In this document: piece by piece, positions 1 to 12,963 of the stretch
How positions within the stretch are numbered: the stretch's first letter is position 1
Layout: each line of letters begins with the position of its first letter
Assembly (NCBI GenBank): GCA_021234535.1
Contig: CM037843.1
Span: 18,631,911-18,695,910, forward strand
Direction: 5' to 3'
DNA length: 64,000 nt
Origin: Stichopus chloronotus
Taxonomy: Eukaryota; Echinodermata; Holothuroidea; Aspidochirotida; Stichopodidae
Translations under genes and position numbers: made by a program
The notes under the pieces: model-generated
The model's database searches: none
What the model was told of the DNA's origin: nothing
What the model saw: the letters and a program-made list of their open reading frames with translations, nothing else

Positions 1-213
1 ATAGCTTCTTTTTCATGTTTTCACATAACCTTAAATGTTATATTGTCATACGTGTCGAAAAGCAGAATAATTATTTTTCTGACGACTGGCAATGTTATGA
101 CTGTAGGGAGGACTTCGTAGTCTGACTGAGATTGTAGCAGACGAAAAATACTACATTGTAACACTATTGAAAAACTCATAGGAAAGTCAAGAATGATGTT
201 AAATACAGATTAC

Positions 214-3200
214 TGTGTGACCTTGGCGGTACAAAGAGTTGTACTTCAAAGCGTTGTACCTCCTTCTAGTAACATCCACCTGATACAACATTCAGTATTA
301 AATGGTCCTTAATTGAAAATCCTTGTTTGTTAACAAAATGCTTCTAGAAGAATTACTTTTACTGATAGCCCGAATATCTTGTCACATTCCGAAGGTTGAG
401 TGAGATCTTAAAGGCCATGATATACTACCGTTCAATGGTTACATGTTAACTGCCTTACCTGAAAATCTCCACTGGTTAACATTTGGGTCAGGTCCTGAGG
501 GATTTCAAGCTGACGGAACGTTGCGCCATCTTCAGTAACATATAACTGGGTTTCATTCCATGTCAGAATCATGTCTTTCGGTTTCTGCTAAAAGTAATAA
601 CTTTGAAAATTACCTTGCTAACGAGAGCACTTTTTGTGAAGTGAAATAGTTTCCATCTACGTCATGGATTCTTACAATGACACTCACTGTTTTTTTTTTT
701 TCGGAAAATATACATGAACAAACACATGCACGTTGTTCGTACAAGTATATTACGCAATTAAGTAAGAATGTATACATCGACTTACGTGCAAATGGTTGGA
801 ACTAACACATGTTTCAGCGCCTCGTATTGACGTTAAACCCCGATGGTGCGAGTCTATTTTCAATAATGATATATAAAAAAAATATTTGGCATTCTTGAAA
901 ATGTGTGCTCACTAGAAATATGACTTGAATGCTGCTACACTTGGGAACGAGTAACAGCGAAATTGGACGGTGATTGGGTTCAACTGTAATGTATGGCATG
1001 AACAAACTTAGACCAAATCAATCTGCAACTACATGTCAGTCGCAACTGTTTCACAGTTAAGAACTTTTCATCTGACTGAAACACATTGTCACAAATCAAA
1101 GTATGCTTCGAATTACCCCAGAAAATAAGAAAAGAGAGGGACAACACACCATTACGTTTTCCACAATTTTGTAGTACACTTAAAGAAATGTAACACATAC
1201 TGAGCAAGAGAGACAAAATGTTTAGCTTACAATTGCTTTATCGACAGAACGATCCGTCCAAAGAGCTTTAGAAAATAAATGTTTTTTTCCAGTAAAGATA
1301 GGCGACGTTTTTACAAGGCTTAATTGCTGAATACTTGCAATATCTCTGTTAATACTTTACAATTAGTTCTTTTGTGTAGTGTTTTCAGCTACATGAATTA
1401 GCATCCATGAGAAGATACGCATGTGAAAATTTATACCCATATATATGTTTGTTTAGGTTAATTCTTATTCATGAAGCTCCATGGAAAAAGTTAAAGAATA
1501 GTAGATGCACAACTCTACTTACCCTCAACAGAGTGGAACGTGCCATTTGTAGTCATGTAAATCAACGAACCAGACGCCGTGAGCAAGTACAATTTATCAG
1601 AAGTAAATGCAGCATCAACAAGAACGTCGCTTTCCTGCAGAGAATTTATTCATGTGCGAAAACTTTCGGATCAGTCACTTACGACTAAGTTTAAATTTAT
1701 CACGGAAAGCTAACACAGAGACAGACACATGAACATGCCTTACCAATATTTTAGAAAATAAGTGGTCAATGATGTTAAAACGATGGATAATACAATTGAC
1801 AATAAGTAAAATCAAACTTAAATGTGAGGGTGAAGCATGTTCACCAGTGCATTATATTTTCCTTTAGCATAGTTTTCCAACTAATGTTTGCAAAATGAAA
1901 CTTTTTATCAATATTATGGGAAAAAAATTGTCTTGTTTATCATTTATAGTCTTCAGCATATTTTGATTATGAAGGTGTGAAAGGTTTCACCTTGTTTAAA
2001 ATGCCCACAATGATTGTCTCATCAAGTTAACTGACTTTGATAGATGAGGTTGCACTGATGCGAAATTTTGTTACAAGGCAGTCGATGGTAATAGGTATTT
2101 TTTGGACCAAGAAAATCGAAAGAAAAAAACAAGAGGGCAATCCACGGAGTTGCATATCTCATTGCCAACATGCATTGACTTAAATACAGCGCATGCACAT
2201 AGGGATTTGAAAATAGTTTACTGCAACCACATCACACAAAGACGTAGTTCGGGGAACTGGTTGTAAATGAGTGGCAAACATTCTTCAAGCATAAACTGGT
2301 GGTAAGCATCTCAATACTGATATCTACTGTAAGGTAGCAAACTTAAGGTTATAGCCTGGTGCTACTAGGCTCAAGTAACTATAACTAATGGCTAACACAA
2401 CACAATTATAACATTGGGTTATTCCATGTAGGTTAGGCTAAGTGGTTACAGTTAGGGGCAGGATATAGCATCCCTCTATGGGTATTTGCACCTAAGTCTC
2501 CTATTTACCTGTGCAGGGCCTGGTTCTGCTAAAATTATTGTTTGACTTACAAAAATGTTCTCATAAAAGACATTATCCACAGGTGCCAGTTCTGCTAAAG
2601 ATGTTTTGGCTAAAGTTAAAAAGGTGGTGTCTAGTAATGACCCAGATGCTGGCTCAAAGTTTGTTACCAAACAATCATACAGTTTCACCAGTTTACCATG
2701 AGAGTAATATATATTGTATCTTCATTTTTGTGTTCATAGGAACAACCTTGCAAAATTTTGTGTATAATGCTTAATTAGCTCTCAAGATATGGTGGAAATA
2801 CAAATTTTGGGGCAAAATTGGCTTTTTTCTAAAAAAATCAGCAACTTTCACTCTCTTTAATATAAAAGTGATATACCTTGAATATTACATTCTCAAGTAA
2901 GTCCTTCCAAAATTTTGCATTAAATGCTCAAACACATCTCAAGATATGCTGGAAATACGAATTGTGGGACAAAATTGGTTTTTTTCCTACAAAATCAGCC
3001 AAATTCACTGGATTTATCATTACAGTAATATTATATTGAACAATATGTTTTCAGGTAAATCCTTACAAAGCTTTAAGATAATAAGTCTCATAGTTCTCAA
3101 GATATGCTGGAAATACAAATTTTGGGGCAAAATTGGCTTTTTTTCTCAAAAATCAGCAAAATTCACTGGATTTATCATTATAGTAATATTACGTTGAACA

Positions 3201-6200
3201 ATGTGTTCTCAAGTAAGTACTTCCAAAAATTTAAGTTAATTGGTGTAATAGTTCTCAAGATATGCTAGAAATACCAATTTTGGGGCAAAATTGGCCTTTT
3301 TTCTAAAAAATCAGCAAATTTCACTCTCTTTATTACAAAAGTGATATACCTTGAATATTTCATTCTCATGCAATTTTTTGCAAAATTTACATTAAATGCT
3401 CAAATACTTCTCAAGATATGCTGGAAATACCAATTTGGGGGCAAAATTGGCTTTTTTTCTCAATAATCAGCAAATTTCACTCTCTTTAATACAAAAGTAA
3501 TCTACCTTGAATATTTCATTCTCATGTAAGTCCATGCAAACTTTTGCATTAAATGCTCAAATATTTCTCAAGATATGCTGGAAATACCAATTTTGGGGCA
3601 AAATTGGCTTTTTTTTCTCAAAAACCAGAACATTTGACTCCATTTACCATTACAGCAATATTATGTTGAACAATGTGTTCTCAGGTAAGTACTTACAAAA
3701 CAGTAAGTTAATTGATCTAATAGTTCTCAAAATATGCTGGAAATACAAATTTTGGGGCAAAACTGGCCTTTTTTTTTCTAAAAAATCAGCAAATTTCACT
3801 CTTTTTACTACAAAAGTAATATACCTTGAATATTCTATTCTCAGGTATGTCTTTGCAAAATTTTGCATTAAATACTCAAATACTTCTCAAGATATGCTGG
3901 AAATACCAATTTTGGGGCAAAATTGGCTTTTTTTTCTCAAAAATCAGCAAATTTGACTCGCTTTACCATGCAACTAATACATCTCGCACATATTGGCGTC
4001 ATGCACAACCCTACCAAGTTTCAACTTAATCGCTAAATACGCTTTTCACACTATTCAGGAAAAACCACAATTTGACAGGTCCGGACGCACACACACACCC
4101 ACACACGCACATGCATTGGCACGGACGCGTTTTCATTTATACCACCCAACGGACCCCCCTGTACCCATGGCCACTCTACCATGGGGTACCCCTGGGGTGT
4201 CGCTACTCACCCACTCCAAGCGTTTCCATGGCAACCATTCTCCCATGGGTGCACAGTACAATATATAGCTCCACTAGCCAAGTGACTACAGTATCTCATC
4301 TAGCCCCTATAGGGCAATGAGATAAAAAAACGATGCCTTTGAATTAGATGAATTTAACAGAACTTCTTACCGATATTTGTGTTATCGGCACATATATATC
4401 AGTTACAGTGACAAATCCATTTTGCGTGAAGAGCACTTCCTTATTTCTGTGGTGAAAAAAAGAGAAATGTAAAGTACAGCTTACAACTTTGTCAAACACA
4501 TAATAAACACCATTAAATCCAACTTGTCAGAATAAATCATTTCATGCACCCCAAGACAACAGATGTAATTTTCTCCATTTCAGCATTTATCCTTGGTGGT
4601 TCGATGACTCAGAATTGTAATGCAAGATTATTTTTTTTTTGTGTTATTTCATATTGAATTAACACTGCAGTCGGATGGCCACGTATTTTACACTCAAACT
4701 CACCGTATAGCTATAGCCACGTGCATTGCACAAGGGTCTTTGACACATCTTTTTAAGGCAGGTAAACCTTTGAGCTTCAAGTTACTCTCGCTTTGCTCAT
4801 GTATCACGAATTTTGGAATAGAAATGATGACTTCTGCGGCACTGCGTTCAAGATAAAGAAAGAAAGCCTGTTTAGTGTTGATACGTATACGAAACTGCAA
4901 TCCTTCATTCTGTGAATAACTTCCTCACATGATATCATACATGATAAGGGTTCATCGGAAGGTACAAACCCTAACCATGATGGTATGGTTCGATATCACC
5001 TCATGTTTCATCATGCAGAAAAGGGACTTCTCGAGACATGGTTTTAGCACATTATGGAAATTGCCGACGGTGGAAGATTAAATTATACTTTCAAAAGGAA
5101 AACACGACGCAAGACTTTTACTATAATTAAAATCGTAAACCGTATTAAACGCCATATAATTTTTCAAGCAACATGTGTTATTAATTCAATCAATTAATGT
5201 GATAGTTTCTTCGAGTCAACGAGTGATCACTAATGGAAATGTAAAAATGAAAACCAATCAATCAGTTATTAAAGCATTAATTACTTTCATGTAAGTAATG
5301 GAAATAAAAGTCAAGAAACACCTATAAATCAATATTATTATCGTAAATGTAATTCATCATATGAAGTCACAACGACACCTCCCACGTATTACAGTTTTTG
5401 ACGTCACTCTACCTCGAATCAATTATACAACCGTTTTGTAGATCGATATTCTCGATTTATGAATGTAAGACCTTTCGCACTTGCAACTTCGATCGCTAAA
5501 TATTTGCTTCGTAGATTAATTGCTTGCGAATTCAAGAAGTGAACACGTGATTGGTGTTTTAAATATGTTGTAGAACATTCGTTTGTATTTTTTTTCTTTT
5601 TAAACAAGACTGTGTCAAACCAAGTACATGTTATTGCCATGCTGAGGTATCATTCGAGTCCACTTACCGTATTAGACAAGAGTTTACTGTCAAGCCGATC
5701 TTAGCGTCGATCCTCACCACATACTGCAGTCTTTTGCCAGTTTTAACGGAGGCAATCCAATAACTTGGGAGAAAATTTAAACGTAAAATAATTTGTGGAT
5801 TAGGCCTACAGAAGAAGGTTAGTACAATAAAAGAAAAATATCATGATTAACTGCTGGGATACACTTACCCTTCATTATTATAAGAAATGTTGTTCCACTG
5901 TAACTCTTCTCTTGTTTCCGCGAATAGTTCGGAAAGGATAGGTTGCTGTCCCCTGGCCTGAAACAAGCTTGTTAATTTTTTTGACAGCTACAATAATATT
6001 GAATAGAGAGAGTTCATAATTGAGAATTCATGTAACCTGTTTCTCGCTTTGTCTTTTAAGAATTTGGCTTAATTGATTGTTCAGTTTTAAAAATTCAAGA
6101 TCATGTCGAGTCATAAAAAGTACATAATGTGAAGATCATGTCAAGTCATAAAAGGTACATGAAATTGGTCACTTACTTTGGTTGGATTTTCAGCTAATCT

Positions 6201-9200
6201 GGTACTCTCAGCGTTGTTTTGATACAATGGATCGGTTACCCACAATTTGAGATTCACTACACCATTATTTATCGAATTTCTGTAAATTTAGGTAATATGT
6301 TTTGTCAGTTCAACTACGTATACAATGTAAAAAGATGTAATACGATGTAAAATGTGTCATACTTGCTTAAAAAAAAAGGGATTACGTCACCATAAATTGT
6401 ACGTAGCTAACGTAGATTGTAATTAGAGTTATCGGGCGGCAAATTCAAATCACAGGTAAAATAATAACTAACAAAAAACGCCTGAACGTGAAAGATGCAT
6501 GAGAGTCGTACACTAATTACCTGACATCGGCAAAGGTGTACCACTTGTAGCAAAATGCGTGGTTCAGGAAACGAGCATACTTTGTATCTGTAATCTGGCG
6601 AAAATTAAGCATGTTAGGCTTAGGATTATAAACTTTGAAACAGTTTTAGGGTTTCTGTCATCAGTATCAACACTACATGATCCTTATCATATGATAATTT
6701 TAAGGTGTAACGTGGTGAATAATGTCACTTTATTCTGGCAATTTGGAATTGCAGTTACTTTTTTGTAATTTACTGTACATTACCAATCAATACCTTAAAG
6801 GTATGTTTAACTGACGATTGAGGGGGTTCTTGAAAATAAAGAGAATAATCTTCCACTGAAGGTGTTTCAAGCCCCATGCCGACATCTTGTTCTTAACACA
6901 AGATACTGCTGTTCGAAGAAAGACTTCTCTCGTCGAGAAAGATCTCCCGTTGCTTCAAGGTTGTCAAATGCCGCACAACAGTGGCAAATTATTGGAAGAA
7001 GTCTTTGTTTCCATTTGAAATTGAAGCCCTCATTTAACCTTGAAACTTTACACTAGTGAAAATGTACATTGCATCTACCTTAAAATGTTCTTTTTTATTA
7101 CAGTCAAAATTAAAAACCAATACAAAGGACATTTAAATAGTTGTGTCTTGGTGACATCACAAAAAATTTTGGTTTTTACCAATAAAGAAAAACAGTGTTC
7201 CTATTTTTATATCAAAATCAATTTGGCTAAACCCCTTAATCTTACTTAACTTTTTACTGTTTGATAGCATCTTCATGGGACATTTGAAATAACTACTACG
7301 GACTTTCGAAAAATTGCAACTGTCAAATATTTATCACTATTTCTTCTTTTGCTTGCATCGTGAACGAATTGCTTAACGCACAAGGAAGATTCATACAAAA
7401 AGGCGCGTTGCAGTCGAAACCATAATTTCCAATATCTCCTGAACGACTACAGACAGATAATACCGCTCTCGAATAGCAAAAAATTAATGAACATTCCAAT
7501 GGACCTGTCACTTTCATGGCAGGATTCTCGGCATTTCGATACCAATTTTATGCCCTTGTCAAAATAACGTAGTGCTTCACTTCGTCCTGGATGATATCAA
7601 ATTGAACGCATTTTTTTTAACGATTTATTTCTTGTGAAAATGAGGCATAATTGAAAATCAGTCACGGTTCTATTGCAATCATATACACGAGCGAAAACGC
7701 ATTGTAAAACATGAGGAAAAATAAAAAAAAAAAACGAGAAAATGACACTGTCATTAACACAACAGTAACTGCATGGAAAAACGCATTCATGACAAATTTA
7801 TGCGGTGCTTTTCAGAAGGCTGAGTCCTCTGGGGGCTCTTTACTCTGCTACTATACTTCAGGATCAAAGCTGTGTACAAAGAAGAGGCATCAGCAATTAT
7901 AGGGGAAATCGCATTTGTGACAAATTTATACGTGATTGTCAAAGGGCTTGTTATCCTATTCTTCCACAAGCCTTGCAATGTAATTCTAACCTTAAGTCAC
8001 AAGTTCTCCCTCTTTAATCGGTTTTGGAAATGACAAGGTACTACTCTACGGAATATTACAATCGTTGTTAATACTTACGGTTTTATTTGAATATTTGTAT
8101 TTCATTCTCACAGATAAATGATAACTTCCTTCCGGACATATTACAGAAGCATCTTCATTCCTAATTTGAGAAGGCGATTAAAAGAAAAAAAGGTTAGTCA
8201 TCACAGTTTCTGCAATTTCATTGTTGCTGGGCTTGCTTTATCGATAAATTTATCTGTTCATTAAATTACTTATTTGGCAGGAGGAATAGGCATCTCAAAT
8301 TAGATTTAAAGAAGCGATTTGAAGAAAGAGTAGACACAGCTCAGTGAGACTACATGAAGGCCTATATTTGTCTTGAAATAACACAGATTGACAGTGCCTG
8401 TTCTGTCTTTCTGTTCCATCCTCATTCAAGTTCAGATCTGTTACTCACTTCGTGGATGATATGTCACATTCTTCGGGTGAAATCCACTCTAAAAACTCAA
8501 ACGGCGCATTCTCATCATTATCTCCATGGAAACGCAGATTCAACTGAAGTACAAAGCAAGCAATAGTTTTATATTTCAACGAGGGAAATTGTATGGGAGT
8601 AAATCTAAACTTAAGAGCTGGCATACGACAGTATGATAATTTTAAGCATAAAACATATTACTTCAGAATGGTTTGGAATTTTAGTTTTCTGCATCTTGCA
8701 ATTGTTAATGGAAAAGTCATTTTTCTGACCAACTTAACTCAATTAAGGAACCAACTTACTTTAAGCCGTGCATCAAAGCCGGCTTCATAGGCATCCAGTG
8801 AGCCTTCCTGGGAAATTCTGCAATGATATTATGCAAATTCCAAATCATCTAATACGAATTGCACCTTTTCATTACAAATTTACCTTAACAGTGCAACCTG
8901 ACGACACACCTTTGTTTTTTTAATTCTTTTTTTATAGACAAGGGAAAGGCTGCGTGAAGGGGGGCAAAGTGGCGAATAAGGGTGAACATCTGTCATGGAA
9001 GAAATTATGATCATTGTGGTACCAGGTCTTATTCATTGACATATGACCCAGTAGCATTTCGCGACTTGCATTATTTTAATCGCCTCTATGCAGCAAGTAT
9101 GATGTTGTTCTTGCCAGCCGAGAAAATGTTCGAGTTGTACAGTACCTTCTTGCAATCATTTCGTTTACCAAACACCATTTTGCGTGATCTAAATTAACAG

Positions 9201-10244
9201 AAGTAGACTATTAGCACACACATATTCCACTGCATGATCGTGAAGGCCTGTCGCAAATAATGCTAAACAAGAACAACGGGACACTAAGAATGTGCACCTG
9301 ATTGCATTCCCCATCCACTTCAAAAGTAAATTAATAAAAAAAAATGACTTAATACATGAAAGATTGAAATTAATAATTGGATAGGCTAGATAAACATTTG
9401 AATGACTAACTGGGAAGTCATTACTATAAAAAAGTGGTACTAACAGTAATAACACAGTCGCATTGAGCAAAACTATGAAAGAACTTGATTTGACAGCTTT
9501 TCCTGGAATAGCCTATGTCTATTTAGGTTATAGGCCTACTTTCTTGGTAGCCAGTTAAATTAACTTCCACAGTCGATACAGCCTAGACTTCTCATAAATT
9601 CCAGACAAGTTTACCCTCTGTTCCAACTTCATGAACAGACGGAAGGCCTTGGATTTTAATGCAATAATCTCTCACTGCTTGACTTAAGGTCTGCATACCA
9701 AATATTAACTCATATTGAACTAGGGACAAAGTCATAACACTCAACGGTAGCGTAGCCTACCGTTGTAGTACATTTCTAATGTGTTAGTGCAGTGGCATTT
9801 ATCCAATGCAATATACATCAATAACTCAAAAGGGCTTAGGCTATATTTCCACACATCATAAATGCGCACACGTGTCGTTGCATAGGCCTGGCAGGCTATA
9901 GGCTAGACCTAATAATAATACTACGTGTATGAGGCCTACTATAGTTTAAGCCTTGGACAGGGCACCTGAATTGTAATTTAACTAGCACCTAATACAAGGC
10001 CTAGCCTAATGTTACTGTAGGCCCTAGGCCAATTATGAACTAGTCTAGTTCTAGCCTCCACTAAGTAACAGTGTAATTATTAGGAGTAGGCCGATACAGT
10101 TGAGTTAGGTCTAGGTTACCTGTTACGTTAGGCCTAGTTTGTGTTCAATACTTACGACCATAAACTGACATCATTTCTGCCTTTTGTAATGCCATTCAGA
10201 TAACTGAACAGCAAGAACACATGCAACGTTATCTTGAAAATCAT
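214..10244 (-). CDS. CATSPERG: CatSper auxiliary subunit gamma-like protein, 5' part (14-15 exons, continues beyond left edge)
   Basis: Exons in transcript order: 10156-10244, 9146-9188, 8884-8909, 8760-8817, 8449-8543, 8079-8160, 7338-7446, 6521-6587, 6177-6279, 5869-5957, 4371-4446, 1523-1634, 1231-1265, 459-584 and possibly 214-279. All have GT/AG borders and their phases join without a stop, giving about 370-392 residues. The start is the ATG at 10244, which opens a hydrophobic signal peptide (MIFKITLHVFLLFSYLNG). The middle holds paired cysteines and a CYKWYTFADVRNSINNG segment (residues about 180-197), which resembles the C-x-WYT region I recall from CATSPERG. From about residue 280, strands such as DKLYLLTASGSLIYMTTNG and TQLYVTEDGATFRQLEIP look like beta-propeller blades of CatSper ectodomains. 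In the known complex these subunits cap the pore of the sperm flagellar Ca2+ channel. The transmembrane segment would lie off the window. Choosing gamma over beta, delta or epsilon rests on memory. Exon 214-279 is the least certain. Confidence 0.68.
2131..4330 (+). mobile_element. Composite tandem-core element A (Helentron-like/Pearl-HINE type), in CATSPERG-like intron 11
   Basis: The 5' part has AAGAGGGCAAT and then the arm TATCTCATTGCC (2155-2166). A core of about eight 157-bp units follows (about 2700-3975), then a CA-rich microsatellite (4086-4115), a CCATGG-rich stretch (4165-4250), and a terminal hairpin (4292-4324). The 3' arm of that hairpin (GGCAATGAGATA, 4313-4324) is the exact 12-base complement of the 5' arm. 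An A-run ends the element. Order and end structure match elements B and C in this window. The nonautonomous Helentron-like class (Pearl, DINE-1, HINE) is known for tandem cores of about 150 bp, a microsatellite and a 3' hairpin. No transposase or Rep/helicase is encoded. The exact outer ends are estimates. Confidence 0.6.
2700..3975 (+). repeat. 157-bp tandem repeat array, about 8 units of two subtypes
   Basis: The phrase CTCAAGATATGCTGGAAATA recurs near 2781, 2938, 3095, 3253, 3411, 3567, 3724 and 3884, giving a period of about 157 bp. Every unit carries TTTTGGGGCAAAATTGGC. Two second-half versions alternate. One reads CACTCTCTTTAATA...ACCTTGAATATT and the other ACTGGATTTATCATTACAG...TTGAACAATGTG. 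The order is roughly B-A-A-B-B-A-B, then a decayed last unit. The array is the core of composite element A and lies wholly in an intron. Confidence 0.9.
6793..7250 (+). mobile_element. MITE-like interspersed repeat, copy 1 (pair with 30062-30632)
   Basis: This segment aligns over most of its length with the reverse complement of 30062-30632. Shared blocks include AAAGAGAATAAT, GAAGAAAGACTTCT, GAAGCCCTCATTTAA, ACTAGTGAAAATG and TTTTTACCAAT. Its ends are near TTAAAGG and CCCCTTAA, so a short terminal inverted repeat is possible. It lies in intron 7 of the CATSPERG-like gene. No protein is encoded and the superfamily is not recognised. Confidence 0.65.
9480..10140. repeat. AGGCCTA-rich stretch in intron 1 of the CATSPERG-like gene
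   Basis: The word AGGCCTA and variants (TAGGCCTA, AGGCCTAG, TAGGCCCTAGGCC) occur many times between about 9524 and 10135, far more often than in neighbouring introns. Scattered single copies occur elsewhere (about 5805, 11346, 36133, 43529, 47900, 51972). No coding potential is seen. Confidence 0.5.
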
Positions 10245-10606
10245 CGTTTCACCTCAGTGCAAATAGCACCACAGGCATGGCAACATGCAACAATGGATCG
10301 AAGGGCGATACTGATCCAGATCAGATCACGTCGAGTCCGATACTAGTCGCAGAAGAGAGAATTACGAAGGATAGCGGCTATGCCAGAATCAGACTAGCCC
10401 TTCATTTATCTAACGCTAGGGTGGTATTACTAGCCATATAGATCTACATATAAGTATTGGGTCCTACGTCCGTGTACGTGAGTACATGGTTTCCTATATG
10501 TGGCGAACTGTTTGTTGTGAATCGCATGGCAACGATCATGACGTCAAAATGTGGGAGGCCATCGAAATCCTATACTTTAGCTGGGAGTATTGTTGCACAA
10601 AAGAAA
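10245..10606 (-). promoter_or_regulatory. Putative promoter/5' flank of the CATSPERG-like gene
   Basis: This is the sequence upstream of the signal-peptide ATG. It contains a perfect CRE palindrome (TGACGTCA, 10539-10546) and two GGCATGGCAAC/GCATGGCAAC stretches (about 10274-10284 and 10524-10533), which match one arm of the RFX X-box. CREM and RFX2 are established regulators of spermiogenic genes, which fits a sperm-channel subunit. The transcription start is unknown and the sites are read by eye only. Confidence 0.35.
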
Positions 10607-10664
10607 ATGGCCGACACTGGAGGGTAATGAAGTTTGTGCACCCTAATTTTTCACTGCTTAACTA

Positions 10665-10865
10665 GATGTGCAAAAGCTAATGATCTTACCTCAGTCGTAC
10701 AAGATGAGGAGTAATTACAAGACAGCACAAATTTCCTGCATTTGAGGCGCAAACTCACTTTACAACTGATGAAATGTTTCAGTTAGCAGCACAGTGTACG
10801 TTGCGCGATGTGCGCGTCGTATGAACTATTGCTATTACTATTATTAAGCGCGAACGTATGGAAAC
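10665..10865 (+). repeat. Dispersed repeat, copy 1 (pair with 14230-14430)
   Basis: It shares AGGAGTAATTACAA, GACAGCACAA, CAGTGTACGT and GCGTCGT with 14230-14430 in the same order and orientation. The copies are diverged and no coding potential is visible. Type unknown. Confidence 0.55.
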
Positions 10866-12963
10866 TACTACACCAAAGTCACTTCCGAGGTAAGTGACCC
10901 TCCATGCAGCGGACATTTTGACGCTATTTTGTCCATTGGAACGCTACTTCCAGCTATTAGGATTCCGATTTCTATGTAGGAGACGACCTGATGATAGGCA
11001 TGCGCAGAGACTCCAAATGACATAATAATCGTAGCACTATGGAAACTATGTGGACATGTACACAAATCGAAAGCTCCCTGTTGGCCTTTGCCGTCGCCAC
11101 TCGCCAGTCCCCTAATATCTTTGGCGGCTGTTTCCAATTTTATACAAATATTTGGTGGCGAAAGTTCAACCGTACCAAATTACTCGCCAGTAAAGAAAAT
11201 CCCATTTCAGATTAGAAAAGGAATAAAATTGCCTCGTATTTCGAGTGTTCACAACATGTGTTTCCACTTGCAAATGGCTTTCAAAGACATCTCACGTTGT
11301 GTGAGTTGTGTTCCATTACCAAACAGTGGAACTGCCGGCCCACATCGTAGGCCTATCAGTTTGTTCAGAGACATGACTGTGGAGCAAAATCTTGTGAATA
11401 CTTTAGTGTTTTAATTTAAGTGCATGATATAACAGTAAGAGTTTTTTTTTTAATATACTTATCACCCATTTTTTTCTACTAAAAATATCACGGGGACAAA
11501 AAACGGCAAAGGGCAAACGGTTACACTCTGATGAAAACCACACCCAGTGGTTGTATAGTACGGTGCACACAGACAAACACTTGTTATGTTGCAGTTGTTG
11601 ACAATGTTGAGAGATAATGGAAGAAAACCAAGGTCTCCAAGGTGTAACTTGTAATCGACATGGATACAGTGGTTAATGTAAGGGTAGACACAGCCTCAAC
11701 CCCCCCCCCCCCCCCCGCACGGCAATCAGTCATCACATCCATCATAACTTTACACTTATTATACAGGCTCATACCTGCGTAGTGCTTACGCCCGTCCATG
11801 CCACCCTTCCTTCCAAGATCAAGCCAAACCCATCACACCTTAAAAAGAAATTGGGTCAAAAATTCATATCTTTGCCCTCCCGCCTCCCCTTGAAAATCCT
11901 AGCTACGCCACTGCTGCCCGGTGTTCGAGACATGTAGAAAACTGAGAAACGCGTACCGTAGGCTACCCAATTAACCTATTCTTTCTTGTGTAGATGGGAG
12001 ATCAAATACTGAGCCAAAGTCAGTGCAGACACACGAGGAGAGTGCTCAAGCTTGAAAACAATCATTTTCGGGCAAATTCCACGCCAATTTATGTCGCTAG
12101 GTCTCCTTCTATGTTGGACCAATTATCGCTGCATACGGTGTCCGCTATTTCCTGTGCTTGGCAAACCTGGCTCTGTGTTATTGGATCAGGATCTTGTGGG
12201 TCGACATTGTTTTTGCTGTGATAGAGGGCAGTACAGAATGATCTTGTGGGGGGGGGGGGGGGGAAAGATGGGTTTGTACGCCTACCAATATCTTCAATAC
12301 TGTGAACATACTTATCATATAGTGTGATTCTGAATTACCCTGCAAGTAAGGTTTTAAAGTGGATATTTCACCAAGCGAGTTTGAATTCATAGAGATATAT
12401 GCAGTTCCAGTCTACTGTAGCACCATTTTAAATCATAGTCCATCTTGCAAAGCAAAAAATTCCAAACTGGACGGGAATCCCTCTTCAGGACTGCTAGCAC
12501 TGAGTCATCCTCTATCAGGCTAAGCTCCTTATGTCACTCCTCCACCTTACTTTCATAATAGAATCGACACCCACGTGATCTTGAACTGTCACACCCCTCC
12601 TTCCCTCCTTCACCCACCCCCGTCTATGGGGCTCTAAGCCTTCAGAATTATGGCCTCGATCACAGCTACCAATATCACCAAAAATTACGGAATCTTTAAA
12701 TCGCTCAAACTTCGACAAATCGCTGAGAAAAAAACGACATCCTAGCTCGTGTCCTCTTAAGGTGGACTGAAAATCTTGCAGTGAAAAAAGGACAACAAAC
12801 AAACAGTTACGTTAATATCTCGGAGGATTGACATTCGTGACGGCGCTGTGAGATGCAGAAAAGCACTGCCAACCTATTAAAAATCTTTGCACCACAACCT
12901 CAAATCCCTCATGTCATTGGCGTAAACAAAATACTTTCGTATGCTGTCAATATCTGCCACGCA

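Noticed and set aside
3507..3956. 149-codon plus frame in the 157-bp array
   Set aside because: It is a by-product of the tandem repeat; the reading changes between units and no family fits.
2700..3975. CRISPR-like regular repeats
   Set aside because: Units are 157 bp long and similar throughout, with no short repeat/unique spacer pattern; the context is eukaryotic.
5656..5733. Exon-like segment on minus with good splice borders (open in one phase) between CATSPERG-like exons 10 and 11
   Set aside because: Its only open phase does not fit the phase 2 end of exon 10, while exon 10 joins exon 11 directly in frame.
7323..7517. Minus frame reading DIGNYGFDCNAPFCMNLPCALS, which looked integrin-like
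   Set aside because: Phase from both neighbouring exons selects the other frame (RYWKLWFRLQRAFLYESSLC) with the acceptor at 7446/7447.
11088..11414. 108-codon plus frame in the intergenic region
   Set aside because: No domain, no splice context, and an equally long opposing frame overlaps it.
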